Shown here: piece after piece, positions 26,018 through 35,588 of the stretch
Layout of the letters: each line of letters opens with the position of its first letter
How positions within the stretch are numbered: the stretch's first letter is position 1
NCBI GenBank assembly: GCA_910579745.1
Contig: CAJTVH010000015.1
Location: forward strand, 1 to 62,150
Length of the DNA stretch: 62,150 nucleotides
Direction of reading: 5' to 3'
From: an uncultured Clostridia bacterium
GTDB lineage: Bacteria; Bacillota; Clostridia; Lachnospirales; CAG-274
Program-made: the position numbers and the translations under genes
Notes under the pieces: generated by a model
Told to the model about the DNA's origin: nothing
What the model saw: only the letters and a program-made list of their open reading frames with translations
The model's database searches: none

Positions 26018-28690
26018 GTGATTACGTCATTTAACGCTTTCTATATTGCAAGGAAATTAGAAAATATGTCAAACTTTCTGCCGGTTTACGTTTCATCAAA
26101 TATTAAAGTTTACCCTTTTCAGATTGCGGCAGCTAATTTTGCTTTTCGCTCTCCGTATAAAAAAGGAGTTGTATTATGTGATGAGAGCGGAATGGGAAAA
26201 AGCTATGAAACTATGCTTATAGCCGTTCAAAAATGGTATGAGGGAGAAAAAGTAATTATTTTTGTTCCTAATTTTGATTTACTCTATCAGTGGGTTGAAA
26301 TGATTGAGAAATATTATACAATACCATATAAAGTAATTGCAGATAATGAACAATGGAATAATAGCTGTACTGACAACAGTAACGCTTTTGAACAAGATTG
26401 TATTGTATTGACAACGTATGATTTTGCCTCGGATTATTGGAAATACGCAAAAAAAATAAGTTGGGATTTGACAGTGTTTGAGGAGGCAACAGCCTTGTCA
26501 AATGTCTATAAAGACGATAGTAAACAAGCGAAATTATTAAAAGATATAGCTGAAAATTCTTTTAAGCTGCTTTTGACAGGAACGCCTATTGAAAAAAACA
26601 TAATGGACTTATATGGATTAATCTATTTTATAGATAAAGAAATACTTCCGGACGAACAGTCTTTTCTCAAAAGATATTTAAGAAAACCCGAAAATTATCC
26701 TGAACTTTCTAAAATTGCCGGAAGATATTGTTTTAGAACTCTTAAAGAACAAGCAAAGCAATATGCCAAAGTAACAAACCGTATTTTTATTACATATGAA
26801 TATGAACTTTCCAAAAAGGAACGCAAATTATACGATATGATTTACAGCTACTGCAAAAAGGAGAAAAAAATTGCCTTTCCTGAAATGAGTCAATATGACT
26901 TAACACTTAAATTATTGGATATACAAGGTTCATCAACGGCAGCTATATTGCAGACTGTAAAGGGAATTATTAAGAGAATTGAAAATATTGAAAATTCAAA
27001 AGATGAAACAGAAGAACTTCAAGCAATAAAAACACTGGCAGAAGAAATAGAAACGGACAGCAAAACAAAATATTTAATGAATGTATTAAAAGATGGATTT
27101 CAAGTGTTAAGAAAGGCTAAATCTTTAAAAAAAGCTGTTATATTTACATCAAGTGTCGCAACGCAAAAATATTTGTATCATCATTTAAAAGACAGATATA
27201 AAACAATAATTTATAATGGTTCAGCCGATTATTCGGCTATAAATAAATTTAAAAATGAGGCTGAATTATTAATATCTACTGACTACGGCGCAAGAGGATT
27301 TAATTTAGAAAAAGCGGCTTTTATTATACATTACGATTTGCTATATAATACTTTAAAAATGGAACAAAGAATTGACAGATGTCACCGACTTGGACAGGAT
27401 AACGATGTTATATCAGCAGCTTTTATTGATGTAAATAATTTTGCCGACGTCAGAAAACTGGAACTTGTAAATAAAAGAACTCTTGTAACAGACGGCGTTT
27501 TTGGCATAACCGACAAAGTAATCGGAGGATTTACTAAAAATATCAAAGAAACATTTAATGATATTTCCAAAACAATAAGGACAAAAGAGCAAATAGAAAA
27601 CGAGTATCAGCAAGTAATTTTAGAAAAGAATAAAAAAGAAAATAAAAAAGCTGTATCAAAAGCAGAAGAAATAATATTTACCACGTTTACAAAGAAACTC
27701 GCTGATAAAATTACAATAACTCCTCAATATGTTGAGGAAAAATCAAAAGAAATAAATAACGCTCTTTGGGAAATTGTAAAATATTTTTTTGACAAATACA
27801 ATAGAAACAATGACGATTGTTTTTTTATAATAGATGATGATAATAAAACAATAACGGCAAGTGATTATGAGGAACTTCCTTTTTTATTTTACTACTCAAC
27901 AAAAAATGGGAATAAAAGATATAGAAGTCTTAAAAAATATGGAATGTCGCTGGATTTTAAACCGCATAGCGGAAGAATAACATTAACAAGCGTTATAGGC
28001 AGAGGAATTATTGAGAATATAAAATGCGCTAATGAGGGTTTATTAATTTTTGACAGAAATATAGAGCCTTGTATTATAGCGCTTTACTATTTAAGGGTTT
28101 ATAAAGATAAGGCAGAATATAATTATAATATTCTTTTAGGCAAAACACAGTCCGGCAAAATACTTAGTGAAACGGAATGTTTAGATATATTAAATTTGCC
28201 GTCAGAAGAATATTCAGATCGTAAAGACTCCAGTCCGCACTGGCTTAAAATCTCTCTTAACCATATTGGAGAATATGACAAATATCAGGAAATAGACAAA
28301 CTTGTTGACATAAACCTAATTTATAAAGATAAGAAAAAAGATTTGTCGGAAATCAGTGCGGAAGAAACCGGCAGATTAAAACTTGCGGCACAGAATAAAA
28401 AATTAGCTCTTAATCATAAATTGAATTGTTTAAAATTGAAAATTGATGAAATGGAAGAAATAATCCAAAACAGCAAAGACAGAATAGAGGTTTTCAAAGC
28501 AAAAAAAGATTTAATTGATTTAAAAGACGAATTTATGAAGAAACAGGAAAATTTATTTTTTGAGGAATTGGAAATTGACGCTGAAGCTGAAAAAGAAATA
28601 AATAAAATTCTTAATGATGATACTTTTGAAAGTGAATTGTATAGAGAATTTATTGTAATTATAAAGAAAAGAGATGAAGAAATTGAATAA
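26018..28690 (+). CDS. SNF2-type helicase of the restriction/defence module
   Basis: 890 residues. SNF2 motor: Walker A DESGMGKS (about residue 55), motif II FEEA in place of DEAH, LLLTGTPI, then STDYGARGFNLE and QRIDRCHRLGQ of the C-terminal lobe (about 460). Residues 640-780 are unassigned and 790-890 form a coiled coil. It translocates on double-stranded DNA. SNF2 helicases of this layout sit upstream of type III-like Mod/Res pairs in Firmicutes, as here. The GTG at 26018 gives the longest frame; an ATG at 26066 with AGGAAA upstream is a possible alternative. It overlaps the methylase gene by 17 bases. Confidence 0.88.
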   Translation: MITSFNAFYIARKLENMSNFLPVYVSSNIKVYPFQIAAANFAFRSPYKKGVVLCDESGMGKSYETMLIAVQKWYEGEKVIIFVPNFDLLYQWVEMIEKYYTIPYKVIADNEQWNNSCTDNSNAFEQDCIVLTTYDFASDYWKYAKKISWDLTVFEEATALSNVYKDDSKQAKLLKDIAENSFKLLLTGTPIEKNIMDLYGLIYFIDKEILPDEQSFLKRYLRKPENYPELSKIAGRYCFRTLKEQAKQYAKVTNRIFITYEYELSKKERKLYDMIYSYCKKEKKIAFPEMSQYDLTLKLLDIQGSSTAAILQTVKGIIKRIENIENSKDETEELQAIKTLAEEIETDSKTKYLMNVLKDGFQVLRKAKSLKKAVIFTSSVATQKYLYHHLKDRYKTIIYNGSADYSAINKFKNEAELLISTDYGARGFNLEKAAFIIHYDLLYNTLKMEQRIDRCHRLGQDNDVISAAFIDVNNFADVRKLELVNKRTLVTDGVFGITDKVIGGFTKNIKETFNDISKTIRTKEQIENEYQQVILEKNKKENKKAVSKAEEIIFTTFTKKLADKITITPQYVEEKSKEINNALWEIVKYFFDKYNRNNDDCFFIIDDDNKTITASDYEELPFLFYYSTKNGNKRYRSLKKYGMSLDFKPHSGRITLTSVIGRGIIENIKCANEGLLIFDRNIEPCIIALYYLRVYKDKAEYNYNILLGKTQSGKILSETECLDILNLPSEEYSDRKDSSPHWLKISLNHIGEYDKYQEIDKLVDINLIYKDKKKDLSEISAEETGRLKLAAQNKKLALNHKLNCLKLKIDEMEEIIQNSKDRIEVFKAKKDLIDLKDEFMKKQENLFFEELEIDAEAEKEINKILNDDTFESELYREFIVIIKKRDEEIE

Positions 28691-30563
28691 AGAAACAGAC
28701 AAGGAAATTGAAAGTATCGACCCTTTTTCAATGGATTTGGAAAAAATGAACAAAGAAAAATTAAAATCAGTATTTCCTGAATGTTTTGTTGAAGATAAGT
28801 TAGACATTGACAAACTGCTTGCGTTATGCGGAGAGTACATAATCGAGGATTTTGAAAAGTATAAATTTGAGTGGAAAGGCAAATCGGAATGTTTACAGCT
28901 TGCTCAAAAAAGGTCTATGGGAGCATTACGTCCGTGTCCAGAGGAAAGCGTTGATTTTGAAAATACTAAAAATATTTATATTGAGGGAGATAATTTAGAA
29001 GTTTTAAAATTATTGCAGGTGGCATATTTCCACAAAGTAAAAATGATATACATTGACCCTCCATATAATACAGGACACGACTTTGTGTATGAGGACGATT
29101 ACAGTGACCCTATGGAAAGATATAAGGCGGTTACAAGCCAGGCAACAAAAAGCAATCCCGAAACAATGGGAAGATTCCATACAAAATGGCTTAATATGAT
29201 GTATCCGAGATTGAAACTTGCCTCTTACCTTTTGAGAGATGACGGAGTTATTTTTATCTCTATTGATGATGTAGAATTGTTTAACTTGAAAAAAATATGT
29301 GATGAAGTTTTTGGGGAAGAAAATTTTTTGGCATTATTAACACGCAGAGGTATGCACACTGTTCGTAATTCCAGTAAGGATTTTAATAAAAATTCAGATT
29401 ATATTTTAGTATATGCAAAAAATAAATCCATAATTGAAAATGATAAAAATAAGTGGATAAGAGCTAAAGTTGATAAATCCGACAATTATAAATTAAATGA
29501 TAATGATGGAAAAGGGTTTTATAAACTTGACCCAATATATGCAAGAAATTATGCAAAACCATATATATATAAATTTAAAAATGGCATTGAATGGCAAGCA
29601 CCAAAAGGTTCATATCCTCGTTATTCTGAAGAAACTCTTAAATATAAAGAGGAAAATAATGAGTTGAATTTTGATGGAAAAGAACCAAGAGCAAAACGAT
29701 ATTTAAATGAAGTCCAAGTTGGACAACCTCCCGATACTTATATGCGAGAAGAAAATGTTGGATTTAATAGTGATGGTACAAAAGATTTAGCGAATTCAAT
29801 AGAAAAAGATAAAATATTTTCTCAGCCTAAACCTGTAAAATTAATAAAATATCTCATAAGTTTACTTAGCTATGATAAAGATGATATAATCCTTGACTTT
29901 TTCAGCGGTTCGGCAACAACAGCACACGCCGTAATGCAGCTAAATGCTGAGGACGGAGGAAACAGGCAGTTTATAATGGTACAGTTACCGGAGTTATGTG
30001 ATGAAAAATCAGAGGCGTACAAGGCTGGATATAACAATATTTGTGAAATAGGAAAAGAAAGAATAAGACGAGCGGGAAAGAAAATTCTTGATGAAAATAA
30101 TCAATTAAAACTTGATGAAAGAGAAAATCCTCTTGATGTTGGTTTTAAGGTGTTTAAACTTGATACAAGCAATTTAAACGAGTGGAACTCTATAACAAAA
30201 CGTATGAGCGAAAACAGCGATACAGAAATACTCCAGAAAAAACTTGAACTTATGCTTAATAAAATAAAACCAGACAGAAGTGATTTAGATGTTGTTTATG
30301 AAGTGGTTTTGAAATTGGGTTTTCCTTTGAGTACGTGGATAGGAACAAAAGAGATAAGCGGAAAAAAATGTTTTATTGTATCAGAAGAATGTCTGATTAT
30401 TATCTGCCTTGAACAAGGGCTTACATTTACGGATATTCAAAGAATGGCGGAATATAAACCTGTAAATCTTATTTTCTCAAAACATAGTTTCGCTGACAGC
30501 AACACACTTATTAACGCTCATTATAAGATTAGGGATATTGGGATTGAGATAAAATTGATTTAA
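28674..30563 (+). CDS. Type III restriction-modification methyltransferase (Mod)
   Basis: 629 residues. An adenine-N6 or cytosine-N4 methylase of the beta class: catalytic DPPYNTG (about residue 127) comes before the SAM-binding FSGSATTAH (about 410), with the target-recognition region between them. The C-terminal part is the usual Mod tail. It sets the recognition sequence for the complex with Res. Its start lies inside the end of the helicase gene. The middle region (about 29330-29840) is visibly more AT-rich than the flanks, as expected if the recognition domain has been swapped. Confidence 0.92.
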   Translation: MKKLNKETDKEIESIDPFSMDLEKMNKEKLKSVFPECFVEDKLDIDKLLALCGEYIIEDFEKYKFEWKGKSECLQLAQKRSMGALRPCPEESVDFENTKNIYIEGDNLEVLKLLQVAYFHKVKMIYIDPPYNTGHDFVYEDDYSDPMERYKAVTSQATKSNPETMGRFHTKWLNMMYPRLKLASYLLRDDGVIFISIDDVELFNLKKICDEVFGEENFLALLTRRGMHTVRNSSKDFNKNSDYILVYAKNKSIIENDKNKWIRAKVDKSDNYKLNDNDGKGFYKLDPIYARNYAKPYIYKFKNGIEWQAPKGSYPRYSEETLKYKEENNELNFDGKEPRAKRYLNEVQVGQPPDTYMREENVGFNSDGTKDLANSIEKDKIFSQPKPVKLIKYLISLLSYDKDDIILDFFSGSATTAHAVMQLNAEDGGNRQFIMVQLPELCDEKSEAYKAGYNNICEIGKERIRRAGKKILDENNQLKLDERENPLDVGFKVFKLDTSNLNEWNSITKRMSENSDTEILQKKLELMLNKIKPDRSDLDVVYEVVLKLGFPLSTWIGTKEISGKKCFIVSEECLIIICLEQGLTFTDIQRMAEYKPVNLIFSKHSFADSNTLINAHYKIRDIGIEIKLI

Positions 30564-30581
30564 TAGGGAAAGTGAAAATTT

Positions 30582-30755
30582 ATGAATAATAATAAATTTT
30601 GGTATGAAAAATTAAATATATAGGTATCGATTTTTGCTGGGCTTTGTGCAATTTTAGGTTTAGATATAAGCATATTTGGAAATAGTTTTGTATATGGTAA
30701 TGATTTAATAAAGATTATAATAAATATGTTTAATTTAAAGGGTGATTATTTTTGA
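30582..30755 (+). pseudogene. Small membrane-protein frame with internal TAG, between mod and res
   Basis: A 57-codon frame starts at ATG 30582 (MNNNKFWYEKLNI), has TAG at codon 14 (30621-30623), and continues as VSIFAGLCAILGLDISIFG, one hydrophobic helix. It stops in a TTGA overlap with the res start. A Trp (TGG) at the stop position would fit. It may be a decayed small partner gene of the restriction module, or the TAG may be suppressed or a sequencing error. There is no family assignment. Confidence 0.4.
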
Positions 30756-33700
30756 AGTTTAAATTTATTAATCAGGATTTTCAGACTGACGCTGTAAATT
30801 CTGTATGTGATTTATTTCAAGGACAGGAAAAAAGAAACTCAATATTTTCCGTTATACAGGAAAGGCAAATTAGTCAATTTGAAAGTGAATACGGATATGG
30901 AAACGCAATGCTTATTGATGATGAAACAATGTTCAAAAATATGCAGGAAATTCAAAAGAAAAACAGCCTGCCTTTAACTTCCGATTTAGAAGAAAAACAA
31001 TTCTGTGTTGAAATGGAAACAGGAACAGGCAAAACATATGTTTATACAAAAACAATATTTGAGTTAAATAAAAGATATGGTTTTACTAAATTTATAATTG
31101 TTGTGCCGTCTGTTGCCATACGTGAGGGTGTTTTTAAGTCTTTGCAGATTACAGGCGAACATTTTGGAAGTTTATATAATAATGTTCCTGTAAGATATTT
31201 TATATATAACAGTGCTAAACTTACCGATGTAAGGCAGTTTGCTACAAATAACAATATTGAAATTATGATTATAAATATTGACGCTTTTAAAAAAGCTGAA
31301 AATATTATCAATCAGGAACAGGACAAGCTGAACGGTGAAACGGCTATGAGGTATATACAAGATACGAACCCTATTGTTATTATAGATGAACCGCAAAGTG
31401 TTGACAATACGCCAAAGGCAAAAGAGGCAATAGCGAGCTTGAATCCTATGTGTGTATTCCGCTATTCAGCAACTCACAGGGAAAAAATAAATTTGCTTTA
31501 CAGGCTTACTCCCGTTGACGCTTATCAAATGGGACTGGTTAAACAAATTGTTGTGTCAAGTACACAAGTTGCTGATGATTATAATAAGCCGTATATTAAA
31601 CTTATATCTGTTTCATATGAAAAAGGAAAAGGATATAAAGCAAGAATTGAATTGGATATAAAAAATAAAAAAGGTATTGTTGAAAGAAAAACTGTTACGG
31701 CAAAACCTAATGAGGATTTATTTTTACTTTCCGGGAAACGTGATTTGTATGACGGGTACAGTATTGATGGAATTGATTGTGAACCGGGGAGAGAATGTAT
31801 TGAATTGTCAACTACGGACGTTATTAATTTAGGAAAATCAATAGGCGGAGTTGATGAGAATATTATCAAAAAAGAACAGATAAAACGCACAATAGAATCT
31901 CATTTTGATAAGGAACTAATATATCTCGAAAAAGGAATAAAAGTATTATCGCTATTTTTTATAGACGAGGTAAAAAAATACAGAACACCGGAGGGTGAAA
32001 AAGGCGTATATGCTAAAATGTTTGAGGAATGTTATGAGCAACTTATTAATTTGCCTAAATATAAGGAATTAAAAGACAGATTTAATATTGGCGTTACAAG
32101 TGTTCATAACGGTTACTTTTCACAGGATAAAAAGGGAGTTTTTAAAGATACAAAAGGAAATACTTTAGCGGATGATAATACATATAATACTATAATGAGA
32201 GATAAAGAGCTGCTTTTAAGTTTTGAGTGTCCTTTAAGATTTATATGGTCACATTCTGCTTTAAAAGAGGGCTGGGACAATACTAATGTTTTTCAGATAT
32301 GCACTTTAATAGAACAGAAATCAACTTTGACTTGCCGACAGAAAATAGGTCGTGGACTTAGACTTTGCGTAAACCAAAACGGCGAGCGTATTGACGATAA
32401 AAATATAAACATACTTCACGTTGTAGCAAATGAAAGTTTTTCAGAATTTGCCGATACATTACAGCGTGAGATTGAACAGGAAACAGGTATTAAATTCGGA
32501 GTGCTTGAAATTGGTATGTTTTCCGGTATTACTTACAGCTATACAAAATTTGTTGAAAAGAAAGTAACAAGAGAACAGGCTGAACAAGCCGTTGAGGTTA
32601 TGAAAACAAATGGAGTTATTGAAAATAACGGCAAGATTAAAGATATTGATGTTATAGATAATATAGAACTGCCGAAAGAACTTGAACCTATAAAAGATAT
32701 TATTAAAAATAAGGCGGAAAATACAAACAATATCACTCCTGATATTTTGATTGATTCAGCTTATGAGGAAAAAATAACAGAAGAAAAAGTTATTACTTAT
32801 GATAATGCTGTTGAGTTAATGAATCATTTTGAAAAAAAGGACTATATAACGAAAACAGGAAAAATAAAAGATACTATGAAAAACGCTTTGCGTAATGGAA
32901 CTCTTGATTTGCCGAAAAAATTTGAAAACGCAAAAGAGCGTTTGGAAAGTATTATTATTAAGGCAAATAATAAACTGCCTATTCGTGACGGCTCAAAAGA
33001 TGTTACTGTTAAACTGAAAAAAGATGTTATATTATCACCGGAATTTCGTCAGATTTGGAATAAAATAAAGCAGAAAACAACTTATGAATTACATATTGAC
33101 AGTGAAAAACTTGTTAATAAATGTATAAAAGATTTGAAAGAACTTCCGGCTATTCCTAAAGCAAGGTTAGTAACAAAAACGGCGGATATTGATATTGAGA
33201 AGTCAGGGGTAACTCACAGAGAAAAAAATATAAAAGTAAATAATCTGAAAACAGAATATATAGAATTACCGGATATTCTTGATATTGTATGTGAGGAATG
33301 TTTTATTTTGCCCTCTGATGTATATAAAATACTCATTGGAAGTGGAAGAAGTATTGATTTTATTAACAATCCTCAGTTATTTTTAGAAAAATTTCTTGAA
33401 ATAGTACACACTAATATCAGCAGTATGGTTGCCGATGGAATAAAGTATGTAAAGGCTGAAGGAAAAGAGTATTATATACAGGAAATATTTGAAATGAAAG
33501 AGCTGAAAGCAAATCTTGACGAAAACGCTGTTGAAGTTGATAATAGTGTTTATGATTATATTATTTATGACAGTAAGACAGTTGAAAAACCTTTCGCTTT
33601 AGCACTTGATAATGATACTGATGTAAAATTATTTTTTAAACTTCCGTCACACTTTAAAATTAATACTCCTATTGGAAACTATAATCCTGATTGGGCTGTT

Positions 33701-33892
33701 TATATAGATAAAGACGGAACAGAAAAAATGTATTTTGTTATTGAAACAAAAGGTAATACAAATACTAATCAGCTTAGGTATCAGGAAGATAATAAAATTA
33801 AATGCGGTATAGAACATTTTAAGGCTGTCGGCAATATTGAAATGGGTTTAGCTAAAGATTGGGAAACATTTAAAAAAGACCATATTGTATAA
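30752..33892 (+). CDS. Type III restriction enzyme helicase/nuclease subunit (Res)
   Basis: 1046 residues. SF2 motor: Walker A METGTGKT (about residue 90), DEPQ box (about 212), SATHR, and RQKIGRGLRL (about 530). The C-terminal PD-(D/E)xK nuclease is at about 975-1000 (NPDWAVYI...FVIETKGN). It cuts unmodified DNA when paired with Mod. The start is TTG at 30752, preceded by AAAGGGTGA at good spacing. No ATG occurs near the family-typical N-terminus KFKFINQDFQ. A terminator follows 32 bases after the stop. Confidence 0.92.
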   Translation: MKFKFINQDFQTDAVNSVCDLFQGQEKRNSIFSVIQERQISQFESEYGYGNAMLIDDETMFKNMQEIQKKNSLPLTSDLEEKQFCVEMETGTGKTYVYTKTIFELNKRYGFTKFIIVVPSVAIREGVFKSLQITGEHFGSLYNNVPVRYFIYNSAKLTDVRQFATNNNIEIMIINIDAFKKAENIINQEQDKLNGETAMRYIQDTNPIVIIDEPQSVDNTPKAKEAIASLNPMCVFRYSATHREKINLLYRLTPVDAYQMGLVKQIVVSSTQVADDYNKPYIKLISVSYEKGKGYKARIELDIKNKKGIVERKTVTAKPNEDLFLLSGKRDLYDGYSIDGIDCEPGRECIELSTTDVINLGKSIGGVDENIIKKEQIKRTIESHFDKELIYLEKGIKVLSLFFIDEVKKYRTPEGEKGVYAKMFEECYEQLINLPKYKELKDRFNIGVTSVHNGYFSQDKKGVFKDTKGNTLADDNTYNTIMRDKELLLSFECPLRFIWSHSALKEGWDNTNVFQICTLIEQKSTLTCRQKIGRGLRLCVNQNGERIDDKNINILHVVANESFSEFADTLQREIEQETGIKFGVLEIGMFSGITYSYTKFVEKKVTREQAEQAVEVMKTNGVIENNGKIKDIDVIDNIELPKELEPIKDIIKNKAENTNNITPDILIDSAYEEKITEEKVITYDNAVELMNHFEKKDYITKTGKIKDTMKNALRNGTLDLPKKFENAKERLESIIIKANNKLPIRDGSKDVTVKLKKDVILSPEFRQIWNKIKQKTTYELHIDSEKLVNKCIKDLKELPAIPKARLVTKTADIDIEKSGVTHREKNIKVNNLKTEYIELPDILDIVCEECFILPSDVYKILIGSGRSIDFINNPQLFLEKFLEIVHTNISSMVADGIKYVKAEGKEYYIQEIFEMKELKANLDENAVEVDNSVYDYIIYDSKTVEKPFALALDNDTDVKLFFKLPSHFKINTPIGNYNPDWAVYIDKDGTEKMYFVIETKGNTNTNQLRYQEDNKIKCGIEHFKAVGNIEMGLAKDWETFKKDHIV

Positions 33893-33924
33893 ATAAAATA
33901 AGATTTATGATTTTAATAAATGAT

Positions 33925-33970
33925 AAAAGCTAATCTGTTAAGTTGTTTATTCTTAATTAGATTAGCTTTT
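33925..33970 (+). terminator. Terminator of the restriction operon
   Basis: A 12-bp perfect stem (33925-33936 with 33959-33970) followed by ATTTTA; the loop is 22 nt and AT-rich. Confidence 0.7.
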
Positions 33971-34003
33971 ATTTTAGATAAATTTATGCTAAAATTCTGG
34001 TAA

Positions 34004-34215
34004 TTAATTTGTTTCATTTTTATATCTTATTATAGGATATTGTTTAGTCTTTTTACCGACTTTTCGGCGTTCTAAAGCAAAAATCATATCTTTTGTACAC
34101 TCAAAATATCCTATATCATTTTTCCAGCTTATACCACATTTACAGTGCCTTAGTCCTATAAATTGCTGTTTCATTTTTCTGCCGCAGTTTGGACATATTT
34201 TTTACTTCCTGCCAT
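34004..34215 (-). pseudogene. Small zinc-ribbon protein gene with a one-base frameshift
   Basis: On the minus strand ATG 34215 (MAGSKK) with AAAGGA upstream runs into a six-A tract. Adding one A would join it to a long continuation with CPNCGRKM...RHCKCGISW, a four-cysteine zinc ribbon, then FALERRKVGKKTK and a stop at 34004, about 70 residues. As read, the start frame ends early. The homopolymer makes slippage, phase variation or a sequencing error equally possible. Small zinc-ribbon genes of this kind occur among accessory genes of clostridial elements; the function is unknown. Confidence 0.55.
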
Positions 34216-34298
34216 AAAATAGCAATCCTTTATTTAAGTTTATTTTATAATTATATCAGAAATATTGCAGACAAACAATTATAAATTAAAGTTTATAA

Positions 34299-34550
34299 TT
34301 TCTTATTAAAATTCATTACGGCGGCAGTCAGTATAATCCTGATTTTGTTGTTGAAATAAAAGGAGTATGTGATGATGAGGTTAAATTAAAGGCAAAAGCG
34401 GCAAGAGTTTATTGTCGGAATATAAATTCTTTGTATAAAGGAATCTCAAAAAAATTATGGAAATATATACTTTTATCAGACAGTGAAATCAGCAGGGGAA
34501 TTGATTTTTCATATCTTGAAAAAGAAACAGAAATGTGGGGTATAGAATAA
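34299..34550 (+). pseudogene. C-terminal remnant of a second Res-type nuclease
   Basis: An 83-codon frame without a start, opening right after a stop at 34296. It reads YNPDFVVEIKG, the PD-(D/E)xK core of type III-like Res proteins but with the segment between the acidic and Lys residues shortened, then AARVYCRNINSLYKGISKKLWKYILLSDSEI, the usual Res tail. The intact Res just upstream has a different tail sequence, so this is the end of another restriction gene lost by deletion. Confidence 0.55.
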
Positions 34551-34625
34551 TATTAAAATCAGCTTTTCTATTTTATATATAATTAGCAAAATGGAAAAGC
34601 TGATTAGTTCAAAGATATAAGTCTA

Positions 34626-34904
34626 TTATAACTCAATAAATCTGCCTTCCGCTTTACCATTTACAACATAATAAGCACGAACAGAACCATTTTCAAATTT
34701 AACATAAACGTCTATTGTACTGACCCTTTTTCGTGTGCTGCCTCTATATGATTCAATACACATTTCTTTTATTTTTTTTATCGTGTAATCATTATCACCG
34801 CTTTGAATAATAAAATTTCCCTCTTTGTCGCCGGGTTTTACTCTTTTGTTTGAAACGGCTTTTTTTGAGTTTTCAATGTCATTATCGGTTTCTGATTTTT
34901 TCAT
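34626..34904 (-). CDS. DUF6465-like small element protein
   Basis: 92 residues. The Lys-rich N-terminal half is probably disordered. The C-terminal half is a small alpha/beta domain (IKKIKEMCIESYRGS...STIDVYVKFENGSVRAYYVVNGKAEGRF) resembling DUF6465, found in clostridial integrative elements and once linked to nucleoid-like roles; the function is unproven. AGGAGG precedes the ATG. It is a single-gene unit. Confidence 0.65.
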   Translation of the reverse strand: MKKSETDNDIENSKKAVSNKRVKPGDKEGNFIIQSGDNDYTIKKIKEMCIESYRGSTRKRVSTIDVYVKFENGSVRAYYVVNGKAEGRFIEL

Positions 34905-34955
34905 ATATATTTCCTCCTAAATATTGTCTTTTTAGCAATTCCAGAATAAACAAAG

Positions 34956-35113
34956 GAAAGAAAAAATATTTTATTCAATATTTTTTTATGTTTTTGGCGT
35001 TTAAAGAGAAAACCGCCTTTCACTAAAACAGCACAGCAAAGAAAGCGGGCGGACAAAGTCCAACTTTTGCGAAACAAAAGTGCTGACCATTGAATAAAAT
35101 AATTTTTTCTATC
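34956..35113. repeat. 158-bp inverted-repeat element with GC-rich hairpin core
   Basis: Imperfect 24-25-bp inverted repeats (34956-34979 with 35089-35113) flank a core with small hairpins: GGACAAAGTCC and ACTTTTG/CAAAAGT (about 35063-35081). The core is GC-richer than its neighbours. It has no gene. It could be a small mobile repeat or a structured RNA. Confidence 0.5.
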
Positions 35114-35169
35114 TCTGCCAGAATTACCGCAGTTAATGTTTTAGGTATAAGAGTATTAATATAAGTATA

Positions 35170-35538
35170 TCATTGTAATTTTTCTTTATTGTCTAAAAAA
35201 TATCGTTTCAGTTCTTCCAATTCTTCAGGCGTAAGACGAGGGAAACAGTTGCTCTTACAAAAAATATCGTTGTTGCTGAAAAGTAAATCTTTGTAGTATT
35301 CATTATCTGAAATATTAGGATAATATAATATTTCTTTTATGGAAGTACCTGACGAATTATCAACAAAATCTATATAATTTTTTTTAATTAGCTTATTTAT
35401 TATGGTTTTAAGTTTTTTTGTTCTAATATTTCCGGCTTGTTCCAATATTTCATTAAATGATAAAGCATTTTTCGCATTCCATAATATACTCATTACTTTA
35501 TATTTTTTTGACAATAAAGCATAAATTTTTTTTAACAT
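35170..35538 (-). CDS. BlaI/MecI-like winged-helix repressor
   Basis: 122 residues. The winged helix (VMSILWNAKNALSFNEILEQAGNIRTKKLKTIINKLIKKNYIDFV) is that of the BlaI/MecI/CopY family. The C-terminal dimerization part is shorter than usual and ends in an acidic/lysine tail. No BlaR1-like sensor or beta-lactamase gene is nearby, so it probably controls element genes. Such orphan BlaI-like proteins are common in clostridial mobile elements. Confidence 0.75.
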   Translation of the reverse strand: MLKKIYALLSKKYKVMSILWNAKNALSFNEILEQAGNIRTKKLKTIINKLIKKNYIDFVDNSSGTSIKEILYYPNISDNEYYKDLLFSNNDIFCKSNCFPRLTPEELEELKRYFLDNKEKLQ

Positions 35539-35588
35539 ACTATTATTTTCTCATCCTCTCTTTAACATAGATTGAAATCAAAAATATT

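Noticed and set aside
26018..33892. DISARM or BREX system
   Set aside because: An SNF2 helicase and a methylase are present, but no drmA/drmB/drmC, pglZ or brxC-like genes; the Mod/Res pair fits type III restriction.
34010..34200. Tentative CRISPR or tRNA-like structure in the gap after the restriction operon
   Set aside because: The sequence is explained by a frameshifted zinc-ribbon gene on the minus strand; no repeats or cloverleaf.
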